Notes under the pieces: model-generated
Databases searched by the model: none
What the model saw: only the letters and a program-made list of their open reading frames with translations
What the model was told of the DNA's origin: nothing
NCBI GenBank assembly: GCA_964483405.1
Contig: CAZABC010000027.1
Location: forward strand, 1-31,218
Length of the DNA: 31,218 bases
Source of the DNA: CAZABC01 sp964483405
GTDB taxonomy: Bacteria > Chloroflexota > Limnocylindria > Limnocylindrales > CSP1-4
Direction of reading: 5' to 3'
Position numbers and translations under genes: made by a program
Shown: positions 6,776-16,322 of the stretch, piece after piece
Layout: each line of letters opens with the position of its first letter
How positions within the stretch are numbered: position 1 is the first letter of the stretch

Positions 6776-9700
6776 GACCCCGTCGCCGCCCGAGCGTCCT
6801 CGGGAAGGCCGCGGCCGGGACCGGTCGGGCGAACAGGAAGCCCTGGCCGCGATCGCAGCCGAGCGCCCGGAGCACCTCGAGTTGCTCCGCCGTCTCGATC
6901 CCCTCGGCGACGACCTCGATGCCGAGGCCGTGGGCGAGCGAGACGACCGCGCCGACGATCGAGCGGGCCGTCGGGTCGCCGACCACCTCGGCGACGAACG
7001 AGCGGTCGACCTTGATCGTGTCGAGCGGCAGCCGCTGGAGATAGGCGAGCGAGGAGTAGCCGGTCCCGAAGTCGTCGAGGGCCAGCCGCACCCCGAGCGC
7101 CCGCAGCGAACGAAGCGTCTCGACGCTCGAGTCGGCCCGGTCCATGAGGGTGGACTCGGTCAGCTCGAGCTCGAGGCGCTCGGGCGGCAGCCCGGTGGCC
7201 CCCAGGATCGAGGCGACGACCTCGGCGAGGTCGGCCGTCCCGAACTGGCGGGCGGAGAGATTCACGCTCATCCGGAGCGGGGCTCGGCCATCCCAGGCCA
7301 GCGCCTGGGCGACCGCGGTCTCGATGACCCAGCGGCCGATCGGCAGGATGAGGCCGGACTCCTCGGCGAGCGGGATGAAGCGGTCCGGTGGGATCGTCCC
7401 GAGCCGCGGATGGGCCCACCGCAGCAGCGCCTCGGCGCCGACGACCTGCCCGCCCGCCAGGTCGACGATCGGCTGGTAGTGGAGTCGCAGCTCATCCCGG
7501 TCGAGGGCCCGGCGCAGGTCGGTATCGAGCTCGAGCTGGGCGATCGTCTCGGCGCTCATCTCCGGTTCGAAGACGGCGAACGGCCGATCGACCTCGGCCT
7601 TCGCCCGGTGGAGCGCGATCTCCGCCTCCCGGAAGACGTCGGCGGTCGTGTGCAGGCCGATCCGGAGGCGGACGACGCCGAGCCGGGCGGTGACGAACGC
7701 CTCGCGTCCGGCGAGGTCGAACGGCGCCCGCAGCTCCTCGTCGATGCGGGCGGCGACGGCGATCGCCTGGCCGGGCTCGGCGAGCCCGTCGAGCAGCAGC
7801 CCGAACTGGTCGCCGTCGAAGCGGGCGACGAGGTCGCCCGGCCGGAGGACCTCGCCCAGCCGCCGGCCGATCGCCCGGAGGAGCGCGTCGCCGGCGGCAT
7901 GGCCGAGCCGCTCGTTGACGACCCGGAACCGCTCGACGTCGAGCAGAAGGAAGGCGGCCGGTTCGTCCTTCGGACCGGCCAGCACCGCGGCGAGTCGCTC
8001 GGTCAGCTGGTCGCGGTTGGGAAGGCCGGTGACGCGATCGGTCCTGGCCTCGTGGGCGAGGCGCTCCTCGAGCCGGCGCTGGGCCCGGAGGTCCCGGATG
8101 GAGGCGACGCGCGCCGGGCCGCCCGGGTACGGGATCGGCCGGCCCATGACGAGGAGCGGGACGTTCGACCGGTCGGCGAGGAGGCCGGCGACCTCGTGGG
8201 CGTCGTCGGGGTGGCGCTCCGCGTGCTCCTCGAGGAGCTCGTGGCATGACGGGTCGATGACCTCGAGGGGGGAGCGGCCGACGATCTCCGCGTCGGAGAC
8301 GCCGAAGAGGTCCCGGAACGACTGGTTGACCTCGAGGATCGTCCCGTCTCGGTGGATCGCGAGCGCCTCGGCCGCCGCGTCCGAGAGCCGGCGGAACCGC
8401 TCCTCCGACGCCCGGAGCTCGCCCTCGGCGCGGGTCCGCTCCTCGACCTCGCGACGGGTCGCCTCGATGAGGCGGGCGTTGTCGAGGGCGATCGAGGCGA
8501 GCTGGGCGAGCCGCGCGAGGACGGCGATCTCGCGGTCGCCGAACTCGCGGACGACGCCGCCCGACGAGAGCCCGAGGACGCCGACGACAGCCGTGCCGGA
8601 GGTCAGCGGCACGGCGACGATCGACCCGAGCTCGCCGAGCGGGGCACTCGGATCCCGCCCCTCCCATGCGTCGTAGTCGGTGACGGCGAGGGGGCGGCCG
8701 GTGGCCGCGACCCGACCCGAGAGCCCGGTGCCCACGGTGAGCTCGTGGTCGATCCAGCCGCGGTAGAAGCCGGACGCGACCCGGACCCGGAGCACACCAC
8801 GGTCGGGATCGAGGAGGTAGATGAAGCCATGCGGCGTGCCGAGGAGCCCCGTCGCCCGGGCGAGGATCGCCTCGAGCAGGTCGTGCGGGTCGACCCGGTC
8901 CATGAGCGCGAGCGCCGTCTCGTTGAGCGCCGCCAGGTAGAAGTCCCGCGGGTCGTCGCCGCTCGCCTCTGCCTCGCGGAGCGGCTTGGCGAGGTAGAGC
9001 GCCCGGTCGGCGGCCGCGACGAGGTCGTCCTTCGTCGTCGCGTCGTCGGGGAGGACCGCGATCCCGATGCTGACCCCGGTGCCGTTTCCCGGGGTCGCCC
9101 CGCCCAGCTCGGCGGTCGTCCGCCGGATCCGATCGGCGACCTCGAGCGCCCCGAGCCGGTCCGTTCCCGGGAGGAGGATGGCGAACTCGTCGCCGCCGTA
9201 ACGGAAGACCGCGTCCCCCTCGCGGACGCAGCCCTCGATCACCCGGGCGAGGTCGCGGAGGAGCGCGTCGCCGGCCGGGTGGCCGTGCGCGTCGTTGAAG
9301 CGCTTGAACCCGTCCAGGTCGAGCATCAGGAGCGCCAACGGGTCGCCCGGCCCGGCGCCGGCGAGCTGCGCGACGAGCGCTGCCTGGAATGCCCCGTGAT
9401 TGCGGAGCCCGGTCAGCGGATCGTGGGTCGCCCGGACCTCGAGCGCCCGATGCGCCTCCGCGTTCTGGAGGGCGAGCGACGCCTGCCCGGCGAAGAGCTT
9501 GGTCAGCTCGAGCTCCTGGTCGCTGAAGTGCGCCTCCGCCTCGCCGATCCGGCCGATGTTCAGCGTTCCGACGACCTCGCCGGCGACGACCAGCGGGACG
9601 ACGATCATCGACTCGGGCTCGAACGGGGTGCCGGGGATCTGGGTCGTCCGGGCGTCGAGGTGGGCGTCGTTCGCGAGGACCGCCTCCCCGTGGGCGACGA

Positions 9701-11090
9701 CCCAGCCGGTGAGCCCGGTCCCGAGCGGCGCCTCGTAGTCGAGGATCGTGTCGGCGAACCGGTCGCGGGCGACGACCGCCCGTCGGACGCCGCGGGCGCG
9801 ATCGACCCGGTAGAGGCTCAGCGTGTCGTACCAGACGAGCGCCTTGAGGGCGTCGGCGATGAGGTCGAGGACCTCGCGCGGGTCTCGCGCTGAGACGAGG
9901 CGCTCGGTGACCTCGAGGAGCCGGCGCTGGCTCGCCAGCTGGTGCTCGAGCTCGGCCTGCTGGCGGCGGACGTGCTCCGCGGTCTCGGCATTCACCAGGG
10001 CCTGGGCCGCGTAGCTCGCGAAGACGCCGAGCGTCGCCTCGTCGTCGGCGGTGTACCGGTCGCGCCCGGCGCTGCTGACGACGACGAGCCCACGGACCTC
10101 GTCCTCGTAGCGCATCGGGACGGCGAGGACCGACTCGGGTCCATCCGCCGTGCCGACGAAGACCGCTCGCGGGTCGGTCGCCGCGTCGCCGCTGACGATG
10201 GTCCGGCCCGTCGCCGCGACGTGGCCGGTGAGCCCGTCCCCGATCCGGACCCGGAGCTGCTCGATCGTCGGCGACTCGACGCCGCTGAACCGACCCTGGA
10301 AGGCGATCGGCTCGCACCAGCCCGTCGCCCGGTCCACCCGGTAGACGCGGATCGTGTCGTGGGCGACGATCGCCTTGGCCTCGGCGACGATCGCTTCGCC
10401 GATCGCAGCGACGTCGCGGATCCGGTTGAGTCGCTGGGACAGGTCGCCGATCGCCTCCAGGCGGGCCGCGAGGTCGCGGACGGAGCGATACAGCCGGGCG
10501 TTCTGGATCGCGGCCGCCATCTGGTCGGCGAAGCCGCGGGCGAGGTCGATCTCTCCCGGCGGCCACTCCCGGGCCACGTGGTGGTAGAGGACGAGCAGCC
10601 CGAGGGGCTCGTCACGGAACACGACCGGCACGAAGCAGATCGTCCGGATCCCGTCCTCGAGATAGGCCCCGGTGAGCGGCCCGGAATCCGCCTCCGCGGG
10701 TCGAGCGACCCGGATCTCGCGAGCCCGGATGGCCCGGAGGCCGACCGTGTCGTCACCGAGGCGAACGGCGGCGACCGCGGCGCGGAGCCGCTCGCTGACG
10801 TGCCGGGCGGCCGCCAGGCGGAGCGGCCGGTCACCGGTCCCGAGGAGCCACAAGCCGACGCGGTCGGTGCCGAAGAGCGCCGCGGCGTGGTCGAGGACCT
10901 CCTCGAAGAGCTCCTCGAGCTCGAGCGATCCGCTGACCTCGGCCGCCACCCGCCCGAGTGCGGCGAGTCTCGCTTCGGCGTCGGCCGCACGGTCGGGCGG
11001 CGGCGTGGAGGCGACGTCGGGCGACGCGACCGAGCTCCGCGGGCTCCGGCGACGCGCGGGCGGAGGGTCGGGTTCGATGGCGACGGTCAT
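6762..11090 (-). CDS. Multi-GAF, dual-GGDEF, PAS and EAL cyclic-di-GMP signalling protein
   Basis: This is a 1442-residue cytoplasmic protein without membrane helices. Domains in order: three GAF domains (about 45-190, 225-365, 385-545), a GGDEF domain (about 560-710), a fourth GAF (about 720-880), a PAS (about 895-1010), a second GGDEF (about 1020-1180) and an EAL (about 1195-1430). The first GGDEF is intact (GGDEF at 632-636) and has an RxxD inhibitory site (REGD, 623-626), so it should make cyclic-di-GMP. The second has DGDQF at 1092-1096 and is probably inactive or regulatory. The EAL motif (E1220) with ELTES, DDFGTGYSS and VDRSF is complete, so it should hydrolyse cyclic-di-GMP. The protein is probably a bifunctional sensor. 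Its ligands are unknown. The C-terminus ends in a short basic tail. Confidence 0.93.
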   Translation of the reverse strand: MTVAIEPDPPPARRRSPRSSVASPDVASTPPPDRAADAEARLAALGRVAAEVSGSLELEELFEEVLDHAAALFGTDRVGLWLLGTGDRPLRLAAARHVSERLRAAVAAVRLGDDTVGLRAIRAREIRVARPAEADSGPLTGAYLEDGIRTICFVPVVFRDEPLGLLVLYHHVAREWPPGEIDLARGFADQMAAAIQNARLYRSVRDLAARLEAIGDLSQRLNRIRDVAAIGEAIVAEAKAIVAHDTIRVYRVDRATGWCEPIAFQGRFSGVESPTIEQLRVRIGDGLTGHVAATGRTIVSGDAATDPRAVFVGTADGPESVLAVPMRYEDEVRGLVVVSSAGRDRYTADDEATLGVFASYAAQALVNAETAEHVRRQQAELEHQLASQRRLLEVTERLVSARDPREVLDLIADALKALVWYDTLSLYRVDRARGVRRAVVARDRFADTILDYEAPLGTGLTGWVVAHGEAVLANDAHLDARTTQIPGTPFEPESMIVVPLVVAGEVVGTLNIGRIGEAEAHFSDQELELTKLFAGQASLALQNAEAHRALEVRATHDPLTGLRNHGAFQAALVAQLAGAGPGDPLALLMLDLDGFKRFNDAHGHPAGDALLRDLARVIEGCVREGDAVFRYGGDEFAILLPGTDRLGALEVADRIRRTTAELGGATPGNGTGVSIGIAVLPDDATTKDDLVAAADRALYLAKPLREAEASGDDPRDFYLAALNETALALMDRVDPHDLLEAILARATGLLGTPHGFIYLLDPDRGVLRVRVASGFYRGWIDHELTVGTGLSGRVAATGRPLAVTDYDAWEGRDPSAPLGELGSIVAVPLTSGTAVVGVLGLSSGGVVREFGDREIAVLARLAQLASIALDNARLIEATRREVEERTRAEGELRASEERFRRLSDAAAEALAIHRDGTILEVNQSFRDLFGVSDAEIVGRSPLEVIDPSCHELLEEHAERHPDDAHEVAGLLADRSNVPLLVMGRPIPYPGGPARVASIRDLRAQRRLEERLAHEARTDRVTGLPNRDQLTERLAAVLAGPKDEPAAFLLLDVERFRVVNERLGHAAGDALLRAIGRRLGEVLRPGDLVARFDGDQFGLLLDGLAEPGQAIAVAARIDEELRAPFDLAGREAFVTARLGVVRLRIGLHTTADVFREAEIALHRAKAEVDRPFAVFEPEMSAETIAQLELDTDLRRALDRDELRLHYQPIVDLAGGQVVGAEALLRWAHPRLGTIPPDRFIPLAEESGLILPIGRWVIETAVAQALAWDGRAPLRMSVNLSARQFGTADLAEVVASILGATGLPPERLELELTESTLMDRADSSVETLRSLRALGVRLALDDFGTGYSSLAYLQRLPLDTIKVDRSFVAEVVGDPTARSIVGAVVSLAHGLGIEVVAEGIETAEQLEVLRALGCDRGQGFLFARPVPAAAFPRTLGRRRGRGAA

Positions 11091-11320
11091 GGGCGATCCG
11101 TGCGGACGTCGACCGCGATCGACGACGGCCGATCGCTCCGGTGCACCGTAGCGCCACCCCGTCTGGGGTCGCGATGGCCCGGGAGTACCAGCCGTCGTCG
11201 CCGAGCGGCGCTGCGATGGGCCGCGACCCTCGGGCCGGCTCCCGGCGGGACCCCGGCGGCGACCCGTCGTCCGGTAGGGCGGCGGCCCAGGTCCTCCGTG
11301 CGGATCTCGCCCGGGTCGGC

Positions 11321-11326
11321 GACAAT
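11321..11326 (+). promoter_or_regulatory. Possible leaderless -10 box (GACAAT) before the lipoprotein gene
   Basis: GACAAT ends 6 nt before the ATG at 11333 and no ribosome binding site is visible. The spacing matches the other leaderless-looking promoters in this window, but the first base is not T, so the call is weak. Confidence 0.3.
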
Positions 11327-11332
11327 CCCGCG

Positions 11333-12443
11333 ATGCGCCGATCGCTCGCCCTCCTGCTCCTGCCGTCGCTCCTCGTCGCGGCCTGCCTGCCGCCGGCGGA
11401 CTCGCTCACGCCCGAGCAGGTCGCCAAGGTCTGCGCCGTGGCGGGCGAGCTGGTCGCGATCCGCGAGTCGCTGGACACGGCGGCCGGCCTTGACCCGGAG
11501 GCCGCGGCGACGCCCGGCTCCCCGGAGAACGAGGCCGCGATCACCGTCGGCACCGCGATCCAGGAGGCGGCCGCCCGGGCGCAGGCGGCGCTCGACGAGC
11601 TTCCCGACTCGGAGCTCGGCATCCTCGTCGGCGTCCTCGAGGCGGCGATCGAGGCGGTCGACCAGTTCGGCGCCGACCTGGTCGCCGCGGCCGAGGCCGG
11701 CGACGCCGCCGCGATGGAGGCCGTGCTCGGCCGGATCGCGTCGCTCGTCGACCTCATCGACGGGGCCCTGGTGCGGATGATCGAGGCCGGCTACGACGAG
11801 GAGACGTGCCCGGACGTGGTGTTCCCGCCCGATCTCGGCGCGTCGGCCGAGCCGAGCCCCTCGGCCGAGGCCTCGCCGAGCCCGAGCCCGCGCCCGTCGC
11901 CGCGCCCGAGTCCATCGCCGTCGCCCTCGCCAAGCCCGAGCCCGTCGCCCAGCCCGAGCCCGAGCCCCTCGCCGTCGCCGAGCCCGNNNNNNNNNNNNNN
12001 NNNNNNNNNNNNNNNNNNNNNNNNNNNNNNNNNNNNNNNNNNNNNNNNNNNNNNNNNNNNNNNNNNNNNNNNNNNNNNNNNNNNNNCCGAGCCCGAGCCC
12101 CTCGCCGTCGCCGAGCCCGTCGCCCAGCCCGAGCCCGAGCCCCTCGCCGTCGTCGAGCCCCAGCCCGAGTCCCTCGCCGTCGCCCAGCCCGTCGCCCAGC
12201 CCGAGCCCGTCGCCCAGCCCGAGTCCCTCGACGTCGCCGTCGCCCAGCCCCTCGCCGTCGCCCAGCCCCTCGCCGTCGCCCGAGCTGAGCCCATCGCCTT
12301 CACCTTCGCCTGACACCGGCGGCGCCGGGTCGTCCGACGGCCCCGGCCCGATCGGGTTCCTGATCCTCGCCATCCTGGGCGTGGCGGGTGTCGGACTGCT
12401 GGCGTACGCGCTCCAGCGATCACGGAGCGGGCCGGCGTCATAG
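11333..12443 (+). CDS. Lipoprotein with Ser-Pro stalk and C-terminal membrane anchor (interrupted by gap)
   Basis: The N-terminus is a lipoprotein signal: MRRSLALLLLPSLLVAAC, with the lipobox LVAAC. A helical domain of about 140 residues with no recognised family follows, with acidic helices around AAIEAVDQFGADLVAAAEAG. From about residue 165 the chain becomes Ser-Pro dipeptide repeats. After the 100-N gap the Ser-Pro pattern continues in a frame beginning at 12087. It ends with SPDTGG, a Gly-rich segment, a 20-residue hydrophobic helix (IGFLILAILGVAGVGLLAYA) and a basic tail, then TAG at 12441-12443. The two parts lie in one frame only if the true gap is a multiple of 3. The end resembles a sortase-type sorting signal, but the usual leucine of LPxTG is serine. 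It probably projects a domain from the cell surface on a rigid stalk. Confidence 0.7.
11860..12312 (+). repeat. Ser-Pro-encoding low-complexity repeat
   Basis: Degenerate 6-bp units of the AGCCCG/TCGCCG type encode alternating Ser and Pro on both sides of the N run. Arg-Pro occurs near the start and a single Thr near the end. The repeat is coding and not a CRISPR array: there are no spacers and the codons vary at synonymous positions. Confidence 0.85.
11987..12086. other. Assembly gap of 100 N inside the Ser-Pro repeat
   Basis: Exactly 100 N break the Ser-Pro coding repeat. Because 100 is not a multiple of three, the placeholder puts the two halves of the lipoprotein gene out of frame. The flanking codons line up again if the missing sequence is a multiple of three. 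Confidence 0.95.
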
Positions 12444-12871
12444 CCGTGGGTCACCGGTCGTAGCCGCAGGTCATCGAAGGCTCTCTCCGCGTCGGCTTCA
12501 TGGACGCCCCCAGCACTGCCGTCCCCGCTACCGTCGGTACGGCGCTCCGGCATCTGCCAGCGTTCCTCGGCGATCGGCCACCGCACGCTCGGCTGGGCTC
12601 CGGTTCGAGCGCGGCGTCCGCCATTCAGTGGTCGGGCGTCGTGGCCGGCGGCCATCGTGCCTGCCGATGCGCTGGAGGTGTCCACGCAGCCGACAGCCGG
12701 GGCCGCAAGACCCAGCCGGGGCCAGGCTGTACACGGGCGGGGGCAGGACACGGGCGGGGGCAGGCGGGATGGCCGCCGAGCGAGCCGCGGCCGCCCGGCG
12801 CGCCGCCGGGGTCGCCCAGCGCGCCGCCGCCGCAGCGTCAGCTCGCCCCGGAGCACGACCCGTCACGCTCG
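12444..12871. other. Non-coding stretch before the sulfur block
   Basis: These 428 bp lie between the lipoprotein gene and the Rrf2 promoter. Short open frames occur on both strands but show no ribosome binding sites or protein features. GGGGGCAGG-type and CCCAGCGCGCCGCCG-type short repeats occur near 12735-12835. No RNA gene or terminator with a T tract is seen. Confidence 0.5.
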
Positions 12872-12901
12872 TTGACGGAGGACCGACGCGGGACCTAGAC
12901 T
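12872..12901 (+). promoter_or_regulatory. Sigma-70-like promoter of the rrf2-suf block
   Basis: TTGACG at 12872-12877 and TAGACT at 12896-12901 are separated by 18 bp, a close match to the housekeeping promoter consensus and the best one in the window. The predicted start point (about 12908) lies within the palindrome that follows, so binding there would block transcription. Confidence 0.65.
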
Positions 12902-12926
12902 AATCCCGATTGATTTCATCGGGATT
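12902..12926. promoter_or_regulatory. Perfect palindrome, likely operator of the Rrf2 regulator
   Basis: AATCCCGAT at 12902-12910 and ATCGGGATT at 12918-12926 form a perfect 9-bp inverted repeat with a 7-bp spacer. It abuts the -10 box and covers the predicted transcription start, 49 bp upstream of the Rrf2 start codon. Rrf2 regulators bind similar dyads as dimers and often repress their own operon. An RNA hairpin in the leader is the alternative. Confidence 0.65.
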
Positions 12927-12974
12927 GAGGGTCCTCCCCTGAGCACGCGTTCGACCTACCACGGCAGCGGCGCC

Positions 12975-13442
12975 ATGTCCTTCAGCACGAAGGGCGAGTA
13001 CGGCGTGCGGCTGATGGTCCAGCTCGGCCGCCGCTTCGGGACGGGGCCGGCCAGCCTGGCCGACATCGCCGCCGAGGAGGACCTCCCGCGGCCGTACCTC
13101 GAGCAGCTCGCGATCGGCCTCCGCGACGCCGGGCTCGTCGTGAGCACCCGCGGCGCCCGGGGCGGCTACGAGCTCGCCCGGCCGCCCGAGGCCATCCCGA
13201 TGGCCGACGTCCTGCGCGCGCTCGAGGGCCCCTTCGCCCCGATGGTCTGCGCGACCGAGGACGAGACCCACGGACCCGGCTGCGAGCGGACCTCGCGCTG
13301 CACCGTCAACCTGCTGTGGCTCCGGATCCGCGACGCGATCGCGGGCAGCCTGGAGTCGATCACCCTCGCCGACCTGGTGCCGCAGCGGACGATCGCCCTC
13401 GAGGCGCTCGCCAGCCGCGACCGAGAGGCCGTCACCGCCTGA
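12975..13442 (+). CDS. Rrf2-family Fe-S-sensing transcriptional regulator
   Basis: This 155-residue protein has an N-terminal winged helix-turn-helix (about residues 1-80), including the recognition helix LPRPYLEQLAIGLRDAGLV and the wing STRGARGGYELARPP typical of Rrf2 proteins. Three cysteines at 92, 103 and 109 match the Fe-S-ligating cluster of IscR/SufR/NsrR-type members. It probably holds a [2Fe-2S] or [4Fe-4S] cluster and adjusts expression of the downstream suf genes to cluster supply. A nitric-oxide or redox role is an alternative. It is the first gene after a strong promoter and a perfect palindrome, which indicates autoregulation. SufC starts 47 nt after its stop. Confidence 0.88.
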   Translation: MSFSTKGEYGVRLMVQLGRRFGTGPASLADIAAEEDLPRPYLEQLAIGLRDAGLVVSTRGARGGYELARPPEAIPMADVLRALEGPFAPMVCATEDETHGPGCERTSRCTVNLLWLRIRDAIAGSLESITLADLVPQRTIALEALASRDREAVTA

Positions 13443-13489
13443 GCCACCCCGCCACCACGACCGACCCCCACCGGAGCATCGAACCGACC

Positions 13490-14365
<876 letters not shown>

Positions 14366-14406
14366 GCCCCCGCGGCGAGCCCGCCGCGGACGATGAGGAG
14401 CGGACG

Positions 14407-15669
<1,263 letters not shown>

Positions 15670-15690
15670 TTCCCGGTCGGCGGCCCTATA

Positions 15691-15709
15691 CCCGACCTTG
15701 CTGGTCGGG
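15691..15709. promoter_or_regulatory. Inverted repeat upstream of sufU
   Basis: CCCGACC at 15691-15697 and GGTCGGG at 15703-15709 form a perfect 7-bp stem with a 5-nt loop. The right arm continues as TCGGGATTGA (15705-15714). The same ten bases occur at the right arm of the palindrome before the Rrf2 gene (12919-12928). It may be a second regulator site, an attenuator or an mRNA-processing hairpin. Confidence 0.45.
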
Positions 15710-15724
15710 ATTGACCCGACGCGC

Positions 15725-15730
15725 TACACT
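15725..15730 (+). promoter_or_regulatory. Possible internal -10 box (TACACT) before sufU
   Basis: TACACT ends 11 nt before the sufU ATG, which would give a leader of about 5 nt. No ribosome binding site is visible upstream of the ATG, which favours a near-leaderless internal transcript. A TTGACC lies too close (8 bp) to serve as its -35. Confidence 0.4.
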
Positions 15731-15741
15731 CCGCATCGCCC

Positions 15742-16173
15742 ATGGACGACCTGTACCGCGACTACATCCTCGAGCACTACCGCCGGCCCCACAACTTCGG
15801 GGTCCTCGACGCGCCGACCGCGAGCATCGAGGGCAGCAACCCGCTGTGCGGTGACCGGATCACCCTCCAGCTCCACGTGACCGAGGACGGCGACGTCGAC
15901 GCGGTCGCCTTCACCGGTCGCGGCTGCGCGATCAGCCAGGCGAGCGCGAGCCTCCTGACCGACGAGATCCGGGGCAAGCCGCTGGCCGAGGTCGCCGCGA
16001 TCGGCGCCGACGACGTGCTCGACCTCCTCGGCATCGAGATCAGTCCGGCGCGGCTGAAGTGCGCGATGCTCAGCCACGAGACGCTCCAGAAGGCGCTCGC
16101 CGAGATCGCCGCCGGCGGGCCATCCGCCGGGGCCCCGGAGGCCGAACCGCAGACGAACGAGGCGAGCGCGTGA
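15742..16173 (+). CDS. sufU: SufU-like Fe-S scaffold / sulfur-relay protein
   Basis: This 143-residue protein of the IscU/SufU fold receives persulfide sulfur from SufS. Three ligand cysteines are present: C36 in NPLCGD with D38, C62 in GRGCAIS and C107 in RLKCAML. The residue before the last cysteine is lysine, as in SufU, rather than the histidine of IscU. The spacing C62-C107 is 45 residues, shorter than in Bacillus SufU (about 62), so the extra SufU segment appears missing. The last 25 residues are Ala/Glu/Pro-rich and probably disordered. It lies 72 nt after sufS with its own possible promoter. Confidence 0.92.
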   Translation: MDDLYRDYILEHYRRPHNFGVLDAPTASIEGSNPLCGDRITLQLHVTEDGDVDAVAFTGRGCAISQASASLLTDEIRGKPLAEVAAIGADDVLDLLGIEISPARLKCAMLSHETLQKALAEIAAGGPSAGAPEAEPQTNEASA

Positions 16174-16322
16174 GCACGCCCCACGTCGTCGCGGCCGTGG
16201 GCCGCTGCAGGTGTCGCCGGCCGGCCTAGCCGGCGTCCAGCGGCGTCCCGCGACGCACCGTCGATCACCACCGCACCGCCCTGCCGCTCCATCGGCAGCC
16301 CGTCGTCACCGGAGCCAGACCG

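Noticed and set aside
5178..8249. Plus-strand open frame of 1023 codons running through the 13-bp repeat and gap
   Set aside because: It crosses the N run, covers the antisense of the GGDEF/EAL gene and has no recognisable protein features.
7492..10566. Alternative minus-strand frame of 1024 codons within the GGDEF/EAL gene
   Set aside because: It is an Arg/Pro-rich frame shadow, whereas the 1442-residue frame shows complete domains.
11139..11148. Palindrome CGGTGCACCG upstream of the GGDEF/EAL gene
   Set aside because: It is only ten bases long and lacks a recognisable promoter pair, so it can easily arise by chance in GC-rich DNA.
16200..16225. GCCGGC-type hairpin between sufU and the rhodanese-MoeB gene as a terminator
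   Set aside because: Short GC palindromes of this kind recur throughout the window and there is no T tract.
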